Source: Halobacillus sp. A5
GTDB lineage: Bacteria; Bacillota; Bacilli; Bacillales; Halobacillaceae
Assembly: GCF_024189315.1 (NCBI RefSeq)
Contig: NZ_JAIZEO010000001.1
Coordinates: 248,001 to 312,000 of the forward strand
Length of the DNA: 64,000 nt
Reading direction: 5' to 3'
This document shows positions 47,882-59,567 of this stretch, in pieces; within the stretch, counting starts at the first letter, position 1, and the number at the start of each line of letters is the position of its first letter. The notes beneath the pieces were generated by a model. The model searched no databases and was not told the origin of the DNA. It saw nothing but the letters and a program-made list of their open reading frames with translations. Both the position numbers and the translations under genes were made by a program.

Positions 47882-48156
47882 GAGGTCGGGATAAAACTGA
47901 ATAAATCATAAAATAATCCGAATGATTTTGTAGAAATCAGTTCGGGTTATTTTTATGTTATAGAGCATTCACACTGTCGCTTTGTCAAAATACTTCTCTT
48001 TATGTGGTCACGGCCTTAAGATTCCTCAGAAAGTAAAGAGCGCTTTCCTGTTTGTTCTTCGGCTTGTGTGGTTTGCACAGGAGTCTTCGCATCAAGCTCT
48101 GCGTTTATACATATGTTCTTTTTTTGATATCACTGCTTTACTTATGTCTCAGCCTC
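47882..48156. repeat. MITE-like intergenic repeat, copy 2, with terminal inverted repeats
   Basis: Starts GAGGTCGGGATAAAAC and ends CTTATGTCTCAGCCTC, which is the inverted GAGGCTGAGACATAAG; these are imperfect terminal inverted repeats about 275 bp apart. Inside are an AATAATCCGAA/TTCGGGTTATT hairpin and a block with TGTCAAAAT, CAGGAGTCTTCGCAT and CTGCGTTTATA, matching the order of modules at 5094-5290. It lies between the convergent holA and rpsT. No transposase is present. Confidence 0.65.
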
Positions 48157-48252
48157 TTATTTGTTTATAAAGTAGATACAGATTAATTGCAGCAGAACAA
48201 AAAAACGACCCTTAAATAAGGATCGTCTGTTGGTCATAAAAAACGCTAAACA

Positions 48253-48513
48253 TTATAATGCGTTAACTTTTTTTGATAAACGAGACTTTTTTCGGTCGCC
48301 GTTATTTTTATGAAGGGCACCTCGCTGTACAGCTTTATCAATTTTCTTGACGGCTGTAGCTAATGCTTCTTTAGCTTGGTCTGCATTACTGCTGGCCGTA
48401 AGCTTCTCTACGCGTTTAACTGCCGTACGCATATCAGATTTAAAAGCATTGTTCAGTTCGCGGGCGTCCTGGTTAACACGTACGCGTTTTTTGGCTGATT
48501 TAATATTAGGCAT
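48253..48513 (-). CDS. rpsT: 30S ribosomal protein S20
   Basis: 86-residue basic protein starting MPNIKSAKKRVRVNQ with the KKIDKAVQRGALHKNNGDRK signature near 57-76. GGGAGGTG precedes the ATG. Divergent from gpr, exactly as in B. subtilis. The promoter is described separately. Confidence 0.97.
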   Translation of the reverse strand: MPNIKSAKKRVRVNQDARELNNAFKSDMRTAVKRVEKLTASSNADQAKEALATAVKKIDKAVQRGALHKNNGDRKKSRLSKKVNAL

Positions 48514-48566
48514 GGTTTCACCTCCCAGGTAAAAACATTAAACTCGTTCATAATCGAACAAGAGTC

Positions 48567-48595
48567 ATTTTACCAAAGCAGACCGCCGTTTTCAA
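48567..48595 (-). promoter_or_regulatory. Sigma-A promoter of rpsT
   Basis: On the minus strand TTGAAA (48590-48595), 17-bp spacer, TAAAAT (48567-48572). Confidence 0.78.
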
Positions 48596-48623
48596 TAGGT
48601 TTCCATTGAACATTTGCATAGTA
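48592..48623 (+). promoter_or_regulatory. Candidate sigma-G promoter of gpr
   Basis: TCAATA at 48592-48597 and CATAGTA at 48617-48623 resemble the forespore consensus (TGAATA and CATACTA) with a 19-bp spacer. It overlaps the rpsT -35 on the other strand. Confidence 0.45.
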
Positions 48624-48667
48624 ATGGACTTCAAGGGAGAAATTATTCCTAAAGGAGGTATGAAAAT

Positions 48668-49765
48668 ATGGCAGAACATGAGGAATATTCTGTGCGCACA
48701 GACTTAGCTTTAGAGGCACAGGAAATGAACGCACACCCTGAGGAAGATAAAAGCCAATCTGATGACGGGGTCACAGTCAATGAAGAAAAATTTGAAGATA
48801 TTACTCTAACTTATGTAAAAGTAGATGAAGCTGGAGCGGAGCGAATTGGAAAAAAGCCTGGTAATTACATTACGCTTGAATCTCTTGCCATTCGTAAGCA
48901 GGATACCGACATGCAGGTCAGGCTGGCTACATGCCTTTCAAGACAACTGCAAAAATTAATGGAAGCAGTAGGAATAAAGGAATCAGACCGTTGTCTAATT
49001 GTTGGTTTAGGAAATCACAATGTGACACCTGACGCAATAGGACCGCTTGTAACAAACGAAGTAGTAGTTACCAGTCATTTATTTGAACTGCAGCCTGAAA
49101 CCGTTTCAGAAGGCTATCGTCCTGTCTCCGCAGTAACTCCTGGAGTGATGGGGGTCACAGGGATTGAAACGAGCGACATGATTCACGGTATTATCCATGA
49201 GATCAATCCTGATTTTGTAATTGCGGTGGATGCATTAGCTTCCAGGTCAATCAACCGTATCAATGCCACCATTCAAATATCAGATACTGGTATTCACCCA
49301 GGCTCAGGAGTTGGTAATAAAAGAAAAGAAATCAGCCGAGAAACATATGGTATTCCTGTGATATCAATAGGTGTGCCTACCGTGGTCGATGCAGTCACCA
49401 TCACGAACGACAGTATTGATTATATTTTAAAGCATTTTGGAAGAGAGTGGCAGGAGAAAGACAGACCTTCGAACGCTTTGTCTCCGTCATTAAATCCTTT
49501 TGAAAGAAAAACCTTAACAGAAGAAGATTTGCCCGGAGAACAAGAGCGTAAGGCGGTGCTCGGAATGCTGGGTGAGTTGGGAACAGAAGAAAAGAAACAA
49601 TTAATTAAAGAAGTTCTTACTCCATTAGGACACAATTTAATGGTTACTCCTAAAGAAGTAGATGCTTTTGTCCATGATATGGCTAACGTGATTGCTTCAG
49701 GAATTAATAGTGCTTTACATGAAGAAATAGAAGAAGGAGAAGCCTCATCTTATACGAAATTCTAA
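48668..49765 (+). CDS. gpr: Germination protease GPR (zymogen)
   Basis: Cleaves small acid-soluble spore proteins at germination. 365 residues, N-terminal pro-region with [16 protein letters not shown] near 5-20 where self-processing occurs in the family, and core motifs [17 protein letters not shown] near 115-131 and [12 protein letters not shown] near 236-247. The ATG at 48668 follows AAAGGAGG; the ATG at 48660 is out of frame. Expected to be made in the forespore. Confidence 0.96.
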   Translation: MAEHEEYSVRTDLALEAQEMNAHPEEDKSQSDDGVTVNEEKFEDITLTYVKVDEAGAERIGKKPGNYITLESLAIRKQDTDMQVRLATCLSRQLQKLMEAVGIKESDRCLIVGLGNHNVTPDAIGPLVTNEVVVTSHLFELQPETVSEGYRPVSAVTPGVMGVTGIETSDMIHGIIHEINPDFVIAVDALASRSINRINATIQISDTGIHPGSGVGNKRKEISRETYGIPVISIGVPTVVDAVTITNDSIDYILKHFGREWQEKDRPSNALSPSLNPFERKTLTEEDLPGEQERKAVLGMLGELGTEEKKQLIKEVLTPLGHNLMVTPKEVDAFVHDMANVIASGINSALHEEIEEGEASSYTKF

Positions 49766-49842
49766 TTGAGATAAGAGAAATCGTTCTATTATATATCTCC
49801 CTTTCATAGGATTTACTAGAGTCCATGACAGGGGGAAGAACG

Positions 49843-51021
49843 ATGGGAACCATTCGAAAATTTAAGAAAAGGAATTCACATATAGTTAAAAAGTGGTCCG
49901 TATTACTAGCAGGAGCCATTATTATCCTCTTGTTGTTATTTGTGGGCATCGGGCTGTTAACAGGGGCTAAGAGTACATATAAGATTTACTCACAAACCAT
50001 TCAAAATGTAACCACACAAATCGAAGGAAGAGCTTTTATCCATCTATTTGAAATGGAAAACCGTCAGTTTTCAGGAGCACACCCTGAGGAGTCGAATCTG
50101 CCTAGTCTCTCTTCTCTTTCATTTCAAATGCTGACCAGTGTTAAACCTCATGATCTACGGAGTCTGCTTGGACGTGAAATTCCAGGGCTTTCGACATATA
50201 ACAGCGATATTGTAATAGCTGGAGAAGGGACAGATTACACAACTTTACCGATCGAATCCGAAGCTCCTGTAGAAGTCGTTCAGAAAGAAAGAGAGGCAAA
50301 AGATGCTGATCAAGAACAGGAAAACAGTGACGAGGAGAAGGAGCCGGAAAGAGATCTGACAGAAGATAAAGTTTTTATTTACCATACTCATAATAGGGAG
50401 TCTTTTCTTCCTCATCTCCCGGATAACACACCTTCTTCTGAAGCATTCCATGGAGAAGTAAATATAACTTTGGTAGGCGAACGTCTTGCGGAAACACTTG
50501 AGAAAAATGGAATTGGCACTTCAGTGGACTATACGGATATGGCGGCCGTTCTTCAGGAGGAGAACATGGAATATCATCAGTCATATGATGCTGCCCGTAC
50601 AGTGGTAGAAGATGCTATGGATGAAACTAATACGTTTAACTACTTTTTTGACCTTCACAGGGATAGCCTGCCGCGCGATGTGACCACTGCGGAAATAGAC
50701 GGAAAAAACTATGCAAGAACCATATTTGTAATAGGTGCGGAGCACAGCGAATATGAACAAAACCTTAAACTCGCCACTGAACTTCATAACCGCCTGGAAG
50801 AGGAATACCCTGGCTTAAGTCGAGGTGTTATTACGAAAAAAGGGTCAGGCGTTGATGGGGTTTACAACCAGGATTTAGATCCGAACGCCAGTCTGATTGA
50901 ATTTGGCGGAGTAGAGAATGATTTAGATGAACTGTATCGTTCAGCAGAAGCTGTTGGTGAAGTATTCAGCGAGTATTATTGGCAGGCCGAGGAAGTTTCT
51001 AATGAGGGAGAGGAAGAATAG
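49843..51021 (+). CDS. spoIIP: Stage II sporulation protein P (peptidoglycan amidase/endopeptidase)
   Basis: Part of the SpoIIDMP engulfment machine. 392 residues: basic N-terminus, a membrane anchor near 20-42, a variable acidic linker (about 150-178), and the SpoIIP domain with FIYHTHNRESFLP near 181-193, FDLHRDSLPRD near 269, and SLIEFGGVEND near 355. ATG 49843 follows GGGGGAAG. It directly abuts yqxA. Confidence 0.94.
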   Translation: MGTIRKFKKRNSHIVKKWSVLLAGAIIILLLLFVGIGLLTGAKSTYKIYSQTIQNVTTQIEGRAFIHLFEMENRQFSGAHPEESNLPSLSSLSFQMLTSVKPHDLRSLLGREIPGLSTYNSDIVIAGEGTDYTTLPIESEAPVEVVQKEREAKDADQEQENSDEEKEPERDLTEDKVFIYHTHNRESFLPHLPDNTPSSEAFHGEVNITLVGERLAETLEKNGIGTSVDYTDMAAVLQEENMEYHQSYDAARTVVEDAMDETNTFNYFFDLHRDSLPRDVTTAEIDGKNYARTIFVIGAEHSEYEQNLKLATELHNRLEEEYPGLSRGVITKKGSGVDGVYNQDLDPNASLIEFGGVENDLDELYRSAEAVGEVFSEYYWQAEEVSNEGEEE

Positions 51022-51294
51022 ATGAAAGTATTGATACTGACGGCTATGGCATTGTTTTTGTTCGTAAGTGGCTCGCTCTATATGATTAAAAACAGCGAGC
51101 AGTATTACTCAGATCAAACAGTGGACGCGGACGTTCAACAGTCAATAGAAAAAGAACAAGCCTGCGGTGAACGTGTTAAATCTGAAGAAAATGTTCCGCT
51201 GATAGCGGAAGCAGCTGTAGGCCTTGGGAAGGGTGTGAGTCACGGCTTTGATTTTATCCTTCTCTTGTTCTACTCCTTTATTAGTACAAGTTAG
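51022..51294 (+). CDS. yqxA: YqxA family protein (DUF3679)
   Basis: 90 residues: an N-terminal membrane helix or signal (ILTAMALFLFVSGSLYMI), an acidic middle and a second hydrophobic C-terminus. It starts on the base after the spoIIP stop, as in B. subtilis, suggesting co-expression in the mother cell. The function is unknown. Confidence 0.82.
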   Translation: MKVLILTAMALFLFVSGSLYMIKNSEQYYSDQTVDADVQQSIEKEQACGERVKSEENVPLIAEAAVGLGKGVSHGFDFILLLFYSFISTS

Positions 51295-51383
51295 TGCTTT
51301 TTTCACAACTATGATTGAACCTGGTCATTCCTATTGCTATAATCATCATAGATAGGTGTGTCGAAATAGTAGGAGTGATGATA

Positions 51384-53198
51384 ATGACAACACGATCAAA
51401 TCAAGAGAGGGTACGTAATTTCTCCATTATTGCACATATTGATCATGGGAAATCGACTCTTGCTGACAGAATTTTGGAAAAAACTAATGCTCTGACTCAA
51501 AGAGAAATGAAAGAACAGTTCTTAGATGCTATGGACTTAGAAAGAGAACGTGGTATTACAATTAAATTAAATGCCGTTCAGTTGAATTACAAAGCGAACG
51601 ACCAGCAGGATTACACATTTCATTTAATTGATACACCGGGACATGTCGACTTTACATACGAAGTGTCCAGAAGCCTGGCTGCCTGTGAAGGAGCTATTCT
51701 TGTTGTAGATGCAGCCCAGGGAATAGAAGCACAGACACTGGCGAATGTTTATCTGGCTCTTGAGAATGAATTGGAGATCATACCTGTAATTAATAAAATT
51801 GACCTGCCAGGTGCGGACCCGGAAAGAATTAAGCAGGAAATTGAAGATGTGATTGGCATTGATGCTTCCGACGCCATTCTAGCTTCGGCTAAAGAAGGTG
51901 TTGGCATTGATGAAATTCTTGAACGGATCGTAACGGATATTCCCGCACCGGAAGGAAAAGCAGAAGACCCGCTGAAAGCACTCATCTTTGATTCCCTTTA
52001 TGATTCCTACCGTGGTGTAGTGGCCTATACCTGTGTGCGTGAGGGATCCGTTAAGGTAGGCGACCGAATTAAAATGATGGCTACTGAGAAGGAGTTTGAG
52101 GTGAACGAAGTTGGTGTTTTCAGACCTGCTCCGACCCCTTTGAAAGAACTCAATGTAGGTGATGTAGGGTACTTAACAGCATCTATTAAAAATATTGGCG
52201 ATTCCCGAGTAGGGGATACAATTACTCAGGCGAACCGGCCGGCTTCTGGACCGCTGCCAGGCTATAAGAAGATGAACCCTATGGTTTTCTGCGGACTTTA
52301 TCCTGTAGACGCTTCGAATTACAATGATTTAAGAGACGCTCTGGAAAGGTTAGAATTGAACGATTCTTCCCTCCAGTTTGAAGCAGAAACTTCCCAGGCT
52401 CTGGGTTTTGGTTTCAGATGTGGTTTTCTTGGTATGCTCCATATGGAGATTATTCAGGAAAGAATTGAGCGAGAGTATAAGATCGATCTTATTACTACTG
52501 CACCAAGCGTTATATATTCTGTTAAATTAACGGATGGCAGTGAGGTAGAGGTAGACAATCCATCAATGATGCCGGATAATCAGCAGGTGGAAGAGGTGCA
52601 GGAACCTTATGTTAAAGCTACCGTCATGGTGCCAAACGATTACGTAGGTCCCGTAATGGAGATCTGCCAGCGAAAACGCGGTAATTTTATGGATATGCAA
52701 TATCTTGATGATAACCGTGTAAATATTGTTTATGAAATCCCACTGTCTGAAATCGTTTATGATTTTTTCGATTCATTAAAGTCTCAAACAAAAGGTTACG
52801 CTTCGTTTGATTATGAACTAATTGGCTATCGTTCTTCTAATTTGGTGAAGATGGATATTTTATTAAATGGTGATACGATTGACGCATTGTCTTTCATTGT
52901 GCACCGTGATTTTGCTTATGAGCGGGGTAAGATTATTGCTGATAAATTGAAAAAACTTATCCCAAGACAACAGTTTGAAGTTCCTGTTCAGGCAGCAATA
53001 GGTAACAAAATTGTGGCGCGGACAACCATTAAAGCTATGCGGAAAAACGTACTTTCCAAATGTTATGGAGGGGACATTTCCCGTAAACGAAAGCTTCTGG
53101 AGAAGCAAAAAGAAGGTAAGAAACGTATGAAGATGGTTGGTTCTGTTGAAGTGCCTCAGGAAGCGTTTATGTCCGTGTTAGAAATTGATGAAGATTAA
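51384..53198 (+). CDS. lepA: Elongation factor 4 (LepA)
   Basis: Ribosome-binding translational GTPase. 604 residues with G1 [13 protein letters not shown] near 17-29, G3 DTPGHVDF near 82, G4 NKIDLPGAD near 136 and the LepA-specific C-terminal domain ([19 protein letters not shown], near 575). The ATG at 51384 matches the family; longer upstream in-frame extensions are not supported. Confidence 0.96.
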   Translation: MTTRSNQERVRNFSIIAHIDHGKSTLADRILEKTNALTQREMKEQFLDAMDLERERGITIKLNAVQLNYKANDQQDYTFHLIDTPGHVDFTYEVSRSLAACEGAILVVDAAQGIEAQTLANVYLALENELEIIPVINKIDLPGADPERIKQEIEDVIGIDASDAILASAKEGVGIDEILERIVTDIPAPEGKAEDPLKALIFDSLYDSYRGVVAYTCVREGSVKVGDRIKMMATEKEFEVNEVGVFRPAPTPLKELNVGDVGYLTASIKNIGDSRVGDTITQANRPASGPLPGYKKMNPMVFCGLYPVDASNYNDLRDALERLELNDSSLQFEAETSQALGFGFRCGFLGMLHMEIIQERIEREYKIDLITTAPSVIYSVKLTDGSEVEVDNPSMMPDNQQVEEVQEPYVKATVMVPNDYVGPVMEICQRKRGNFMDMQYLDDNRVNIVYEIPLSEIVYDFFDSLKSQTKGYASFDYELIGYRSSNLVKMDILLNGDTIDALSFIVHRDFAYERGKIIADKLKKLIPRQQFEVPVQAAIGNKIVARTTIKAMRKNVLSKCYGGDISRKRKLLEKQKEGKKRMKMVGSVEVPQEAFMSVLEIDED

Positions 53199-53216
53199 TA
53201 AGTGTAAGGTCTAAGG

Positions 53217-53242
53217 CCGCAGGAGCATCCTCTTGCGGTTTT
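53217..53242 (+). terminator. Terminator after lepA
   Basis: CCGCAGGAG pairs with CTCTTGCGG (9 bp, one G-U) around CATC and is followed by TTTT. Confidence 0.8.
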
Positions 53243-53263
53243 CCTTATGAAAGGTTGTGCAGC

Positions 53264-54403
53264 ATGAATATTTCTTCAGCATATATCCATATTCCGTTTT
53301 GTCAGCAAATCTGCCATTATTGTGATTTTACAAAGTTTTTTTATAATGAACGACTGGCAGACGAATATTTAACAGCGTTAGAGAATGAAATTCATACGTC
53401 TATTCCCCGGGAAAAAGCGGAAGTAAGAACAATTTTTGTAGGAGGAGGCACTCCAACTGCCTTAACGGCCCCTCAGTTAAAAAAGTTGTTAGAGATGATC
53501 GACGCCCATTTTTGTGTTTCTAACTGCATCGAATATACATTTGAGGCGAATCCGGGTGACTTAGATTTAGAAAAGGTAAAACTATTAAAGGCTTACGGTG
53601 TAAATCGAATCTCTCTCGGAGTTCAGGTTTTTGACGATGAAATGCTTGAGAAAATCGGCAGAGTTCATAAAGTGAAGGATGTATATACGAATGTAAACCG
53701 TCTAGTAAGTCAAGGTCTGACAAATATAAGTATTGATTTGATGTACGCATTACCTGGACAGTCTGTAAAAGATTTTGAGGCTACTATTAATGAAGCTCTT
53801 CAATTCGGGCTTCCTCACTATTCCTCATATTCATTGCAGATTGAACCCAAAACAATTTTCTATCAACGCTACAAAAAAGGTAAGCTCGTTAAACCTCCAG
53901 AAGATGACGAGGCGGAGATGTACGAATTGCTGCAGTCCAAACTGGCTGGATACGGCGTGCGGCAGTATGAAATCAGTAATTTTGCCAAGCCTGGTTATGA
54001 GAGTCAGCATAACCTGACATACTGGAATAATGAATACTACTATGGGATTGGTGCAGGAGCTCACGGTTATCTTCCCGGGATCCGCACAATAAATATTCGA
54101 CCCCTTCCGGCTTATGTAAAGCAGGCAATTGCTGATGGCCGTCCTATTTTACATGAGGAGCCTGTAGGGTTAACGGAACAAATGGAAGAAGAGATGTTTC
54201 TAGGCTTAAGAAAAGTGGAAGGAGTATCTTCGGAACGCTTTGAGGAAAAGTTCGGACGTTCTATCCTGGAGGTGTTTCAAGGGGCTCTCCCTGCTTTGAA
54301 AGAAAGAGGGCTTCTCGATGAAGAAGAGGGTTATGTGTTTCTAACTGACAGAGGCAGGTTGTTGGGAAATGAGGTCTTTCGGGAATTTTTGCTGGAAAGA
54401 TAA
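53264..54403 (+). CDS. hemW: Radical SAM heme chaperone HemW
   Basis: Formerly called HemN-like. 379 residues with the radical SAM triad in FCQQICHYCDF near 13-23 (CxxxCxxC), GGGTPT near 66 and a C-terminal HemN_C domain. It lacks the extra cysteine expected of a true coproporphyrinogen dehydrogenase, so it is called the heme-transfer chaperone. ATG 53264 follows GAAAGG. The hrcA promoter lies right after the stop. Confidence 0.93.
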   Translation: MNISSAYIHIPFCQQICHYCDFTKFFYNERLADEYLTALENEIHTSIPREKAEVRTIFVGGGTPTALTAPQLKKLLEMIDAHFCVSNCIEYTFEANPGDLDLEKVKLLKAYGVNRISLGVQVFDDEMLEKIGRVHKVKDVYTNVNRLVSQGLTNISIDLMYALPGQSVKDFEATINEALQFGLPHYSSYSLQIEPKTIFYQRYKKGKLVKPPEDDEAEMYELLQSKLAGYGVRQYEISNFAKPGYESQHNLTYWNNEYYYGIGAGAHGYLPGIRTINIRPLPAYVKQAIADGRPILHEEPVGLTEQMEEEMFLGLRKVEGVSSERFEEKFGRSILEVFQGALPALKERGLLDEEEGYVFLTDRGRLLGNEVFREFLLER

Positions 54404-54420
54404 AAAACAATGTAAATCCA

Positions 54421-54449
54421 TTGACAACGAAAAGGCCTTTTGATAATTT
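54421..54449 (+). promoter_or_regulatory. Sigma-A promoter of the hrcA-dnaK operon
   Basis: TTGACA at 54421-54426 and TAATTT at 54444-54449 with 17 bp between, directly upstream of CIRCE. Confidence 0.75.
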
Positions 54450-54459
54450 ATTATTAGAT

Positions 54460-54486
54460 TTAGCACTCACTCAATTCGAGTGCTAA
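54460..54486. promoter_or_regulatory. CIRCE operator
   Basis: Perfect TTAGCACTC-N9-GAGTGCTAA just downstream of the promoter. It is the binding site of HrcA and keeps the heat-shock operon repressed at normal temperature. Confidence 0.98.
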
Positions 54487-54501
54487 CAGGGGTGATTATC
54501 G

Positions 54502-55524
54502 ATGTTAACGGATAGACAATTATTAATTCTGCAGGTCATCATTGATGAATTTATCCTTACTGCACAACCTGTTGGTTCGAGATCTTTGTCTAAGAAGGAA
54601 GAGATCACTCACAGTTCAGCCACCATTAGAAATGATATGGCAGACTTAGAGGAAATGGGCTTTCTGGAAAAGACTCATTCTTCCTCCGGCCGGGTTCCTT
54701 CGGAAAAAGGCTACCGCTTTTACGTCGATCATTTATTATCACCTCTGAGGTTATCTAACCGTGAGCTGATAACGATCAAGCAGGCTTTTAATGATCGTAG
54801 AATGGAATTTGAGCGTATCGTTCAGAAGTCCGCTGGTATTTTGTCGGAGCTGACGAACTATACCTCGATTATCCTTGGTCCTGAAGTGTTTGAGACGAAG
54901 TTAAAGCAGTTACAGATTGTCCCGTTAAACGACCAGTCTGCAATAGCTATACTAGTTACAGACACGGGACACGTTGAGCATAGAGCTTTTAATGTTCCAG
55001 TTGAAATGGATCAGTCTCAGTTAGAGAAATTGGTTAACATCCTCAACGATAGGCTGCGTGGTGTTCCGCTTGTGCAGCTTTATGAGAAGCTGCAAACTGA
55101 AATTCTGGAGTTAATAAAAGGCCACACGGATCAGCACAATCATGCTTTTTCTTATTTGCAGGCCGCGCTCCTGGATGATCACGAGACGAAACTGTATATA
55201 GGCGGTAAAACAAATATACTCATGCAGCCTGAATTTAAAGATTTAGAGAAAGTCCGGTCTTTATATGCCATTATCGAGAAAGAAAACGAAATGGCAGACC
55301 TTCTCCGTTCTGGCGAAAAAGGCGTGCATGTACGTATCGGTCACGAAAACCCATTCGATGCCATGCAGAATTGCAGTTTAATTACTGCCAGCTATACGCT
55401 CGGTAATGAACAAGTAGGGACAATAGCTCTATTAGGACCTACGAGGATGGAATATAATCGGGTTGTATCTCTTTTAAACGTGTTATCTAAGCAAATGACA
55501 GATACATTCCGTGCATGGTACTAG
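54502..55524 (+). CDS. hrcA: Heat-inducible transcription repressor HrcA
   Basis: 340 residues: N-terminal winged helix (SATIRNDMADLEEMGFLEK near 40-58) and GAF-like dimer domain. It binds the CIRCE element 15 bp upstream, so autoregulation is directly visible. Start ATG 54502. Confidence 0.97.
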   Translation: MLTDRQLLILQVIIDEFILTAQPVGSRSLSKKEEITHSSATIRNDMADLEEMGFLEKTHSSSGRVPSEKGYRFYVDHLLSPLRLSNRELITIKQAFNDRRMEFERIVQKSAGILSELTNYTSIILGPEVFETKLKQLQIVPLNDQSAIAILVTDTGHVEHRAFNVPVEMDQSQLEKLVNILNDRLRGVPLVQLYEKLQTEILELIKGHTDQHNHAFSYLQAALLDDHETKLYIGGKTNILMQPEFKDLEKVRSLYAIIEKENEMADLLRSGEKGVHVRIGHENPFDAMQNCSLITASYTLGNEQVGTIALLGPTRMEYNRVVSLLNVLSKQMTDTFRAWY

Positions 55525-55661
55525 TTTAGCCACGGTTAAGATGAGGAATTAAAGATGGGAGAGTTGGACAGCCCATCGCTTCTTTTTGTCTATTGCTTTT
55601 TTAAGAATATATATTCATGTTATAGTCATAACGGTGAAACGGAACCAAGGAGGTGTACGTC

Positions 55662-56213
55662 ATGGAAGAAAAGAAACAGAAAGATACACTTGAACAAGAA
55701 ATTAATGATCAACCTGATGAAGATGAAACTAATGAAAATAACCAGGCTGAAGTAATGGAAGAAAAAAGCGAAGCAGATCAGCTTCGTGAAGAAAAGGAAG
55801 AAATCCAAAACCGCCTGCTGCGACTTCAGGCTGATTATGATAACTTCCGCCGCCGAACTCAGAAAGAGAGGGAGGCTGACCGGAAATATAAAGCTCAATC
55901 TCTAGTAGAAGAGCTTATCCCAGTATTAGATAACTTTGAAAGAGCGCTGCAGGTAGAAGTGGATGGTGGATCTGCCCAAAACTTCGCCAATGGAATGAAA
56001 ATGGTATATGATCAGTTCCACGCTGCTTTAGATAAAGAAGGGGTAGAAGAGATTCCCGCCAAAGGCGAACTATTCGATCCACATCTGCATCAAGCGGTAA
56101 TGCAGGTTGAAGATGAGAACTACGATTCAAATGTCATCGTAGAGCAGCTTCAAAAAGGCTATCGGTTAAACGACAGAGTCATCCGACCGGCTATGGTAAA
56201 AGTAAATCAGTAA
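55662..56213 (+). CDS. grpE: Nucleotide exchange factor GrpE
   Basis: 183 residues: a highly acidic and disordered N-terminus (about 1-45), a long coiled coil (about 45-90, with [19 protein letters not shown]) and a beta wing ending [12 protein letters not shown] 55662 follows AAGGAGG; the in-frame GTG at 55653 overlaps that site. 137 bp separate it from hrcA. Confidence 0.95.
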   Translation: MEEKKQKDTLEQEINDQPDEDETNENNQAEVMEEKSEADQLREEKEEIQNRLLRLQADYDNFRRRTQKEREADRKYKAQSLVEELIPVLDNFERALQVEVDGGSAQNFANGMKMVYDQFHAALDKEGVEEIPAKGELFDPHLHQAVMQVEDENYDSNVIVEQLQKGYRLNDRVIRPAMVKVNQ

Positions 56214-56236
56214 CCTTATATTTTTGAAATTTGTAG

Positions 56237-58081
<1,845 letters not shown>

Positions 58082-58092
58082 GTGATTGAATT

Positions 58093-58133
58093 GAAAAAGT
58101 CAAAGTCAGGTTCAACTTGACTTTGACTTTTTT
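58093..58133 (+). terminator. Terminator between dnaK and dnaJ
   Basis: AAAAAGTCAAAGTCA pairs with TGACTTTGACTTTTT around a 9-base loop, followed by T's. Confidence 0.88.
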
Positions 58134-58160
58134 CAGGTCGGTACCTTCAATTCTATACTC

Positions 58161-58192
58161 CTCTCTAATAGTTGCTTGAATGTATTAGAGAG
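58161..58192. promoter_or_regulatory. Perfect 10-bp inverted repeat upstream of dnaJ
   Basis: CTCTCTAATA (58161-58170) and TATTAGAGAG (58183-58192) with a 12-base spacer and no T-run. It is unrelated to CIRCE. It could be a protein-binding site or an mRNA hairpin; the role is not known. Confidence 0.5.
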
Positions 58193-58239
58193 TGTTAATA
58201 TAAACCTTATGCAATAGTGTCCGGGAGAGTGATTGACAA

Positions 58240-59367
58240 TTGAGTAAACGAGATTATTATGAAGTGCTGGGAATATCAAAGGATGCTTCGAAAGAAGAAA
58301 TTAAAAAAGCATACCGCAAGCTGGCACGAAAATACCATCCAGATGTAAGTGAAGAAGAAAACGCTTCTGATAAATTTAAAGAAGCTAAAGAAGCATATGA
58401 AACGTTAAGTGATCAGCAGAAACGTGCCCAATACGACCAATTTGGACATGCCGGTCCCCAGGGTCAAGGCTTTGGTGGATTTGGCGGCGGAGGAGAAGAC
58501 TTCGGCGGTTTCGGCGATATTTTTGATATGTTCTTCGGAGGCGGCGGGCGCAGACGTGACCCAAATGCACCGAGAAAGGGTGCCGACCTGCAATATTCTA
58601 TGACACTTCAGTTTGAAGAAGCCATTTTTGGGAAAAGTACGGATGTAGAAATACCGACAGAGGAAACGTGTGATACTTGTAACGGCTCAGGAGCTAAGCC
58701 GGGTACTTCACCTGAAACGTGTTCGCACTGTCAAGGCAGCGGACAAATCAATCAGGAACAAAATACTCCATTTGGCCGTGTGGTAAATCGTCGAGTATGT
58801 CATCACTGTCAAGGCAGCGGTCAAGTTGTCAAAGATAAGTGTAATTCCTGCGGCGGCGACGGCCGTGTGACGAACCGTAAGAAAATTCATATTGATATTC
58901 CTGCCGGTATTGAAGAAGGTCAACAGATTCGTGTACCTGGAAAAGGTGAAGCGGGTGTGAATGGCGGACCTGCTGGTGATTTGTTTGTTGTCATCCGGGT
59001 ACAGCCTCATGAATTCTTTGACCGTGAGGGCGATCACATCTTTTGTGATATCCCACTAACATTTGCCCAGGCGGCACTTGGTGACGAGATAGAAGTACCA
59101 ACTGTTCATGGCAAAGTTAAGCTGAAAGTACCAGCGGGTACACAAACCGGTAAGACGTTCCGATTAAAAGATAAGGGTGCGCCAAACGTTCATGGACGTG
59201 GGCAGGGAGATCAGCACGTTAAGATTCGTGTGATTACACCGAAAAACTTAACAGAACGCCAGAAGGATTTAATTCGTGAATTTAATGAGATTAGTGGTAA
59301 TGAAGTTACTGAAGAACAGCATGGAAACTTTTTTGAAAGAATGAAACGTGCGTTTAAAGGTGACTGA
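58240..59367 (+). CDS. dnaJ: Chaperone protein DnaJ (Hsp40)
   Basis: 375 residues: J-domain with HPD ([10 protein letters not shown] near 32), Gly/Phe-rich region (about 75-110), four CxxCxGxG zinc motifs ([32 protein letters not shown] near 147-205) and C-terminal substrate domains. The start is TTG at 58240 after GGGAGAG, matching [11 protein letters not shown] of the family. No CIRCE of its own is present. Confidence 0.97.
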   Translation: MSKRDYYEVLGISKDASKEEIKKAYRKLARKYHPDVSEEENASDKFKEAKEAYETLSDQQKRAQYDQFGHAGPQGQGFGGFGGGGEDFGGFGDIFDMFFGGGGRRRDPNAPRKGADLQYSMTLQFEEAIFGKSTDVEIPTEETCDTCNGSGAKPGTSPETCSHCQGSGQINQEQNTPFGRVVNRRVCHHCQGSGQVVKDKCNSCGGDGRVTNRKKIHIDIPAGIEEGQQIRVPGKGEAGVNGGPAGDLFVVIRVQPHEFFDREGDHIFCDIPLTFAQAALGDEIEVPTVHGKVKLKVPAGTQTGKTFRLKDKGAPNVHGRGQGDQHVKIRVITPKNLTERQKDLIREFNEISGNEVTEEQHGNFFERMKRAFKGD

Positions 59368-59380
59368 TCACATCGAAGAG

Positions 59381-59447
59381 AGTGTCTAGCAGATATCATT
59401 GTAGGGGGCGTTCCCCAAGCCTTGAGTGCTAGACACTTATTTTTTTA
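59381..59447 (+). terminator. Terminator after dnaJ
   Basis: AGTGTCTAGC (59381-59390) pairs with GCTAGACACT (59428-59437) around an inner GGGG/CCCC hairpin and is followed by T7. Confidence 0.85.
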
Positions 59448-59567
59448 TCCAGGTTTCCTGCTGTCCCTATTTTTAACAGGAGAACTTTCTGATGTACATT
59501 TTCTTATTCCTTGAAGCTGTTATTTGATTGAGTTTAATACTTAAAATTAGAAAAGTGAGTTGATCTG

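Noticed and set aside
47982-48170. Open frame of 62 residues downstream of holA
   Set aside because: It falls inside repeat copy 2, including its inverted end.
55626-55898. Minus-strand open frame of 90 residues across grpE
   Set aside because: It is the antisense of the Glu-rich grpE N-terminus, giving a Phe/Ile-rich shadow protein.
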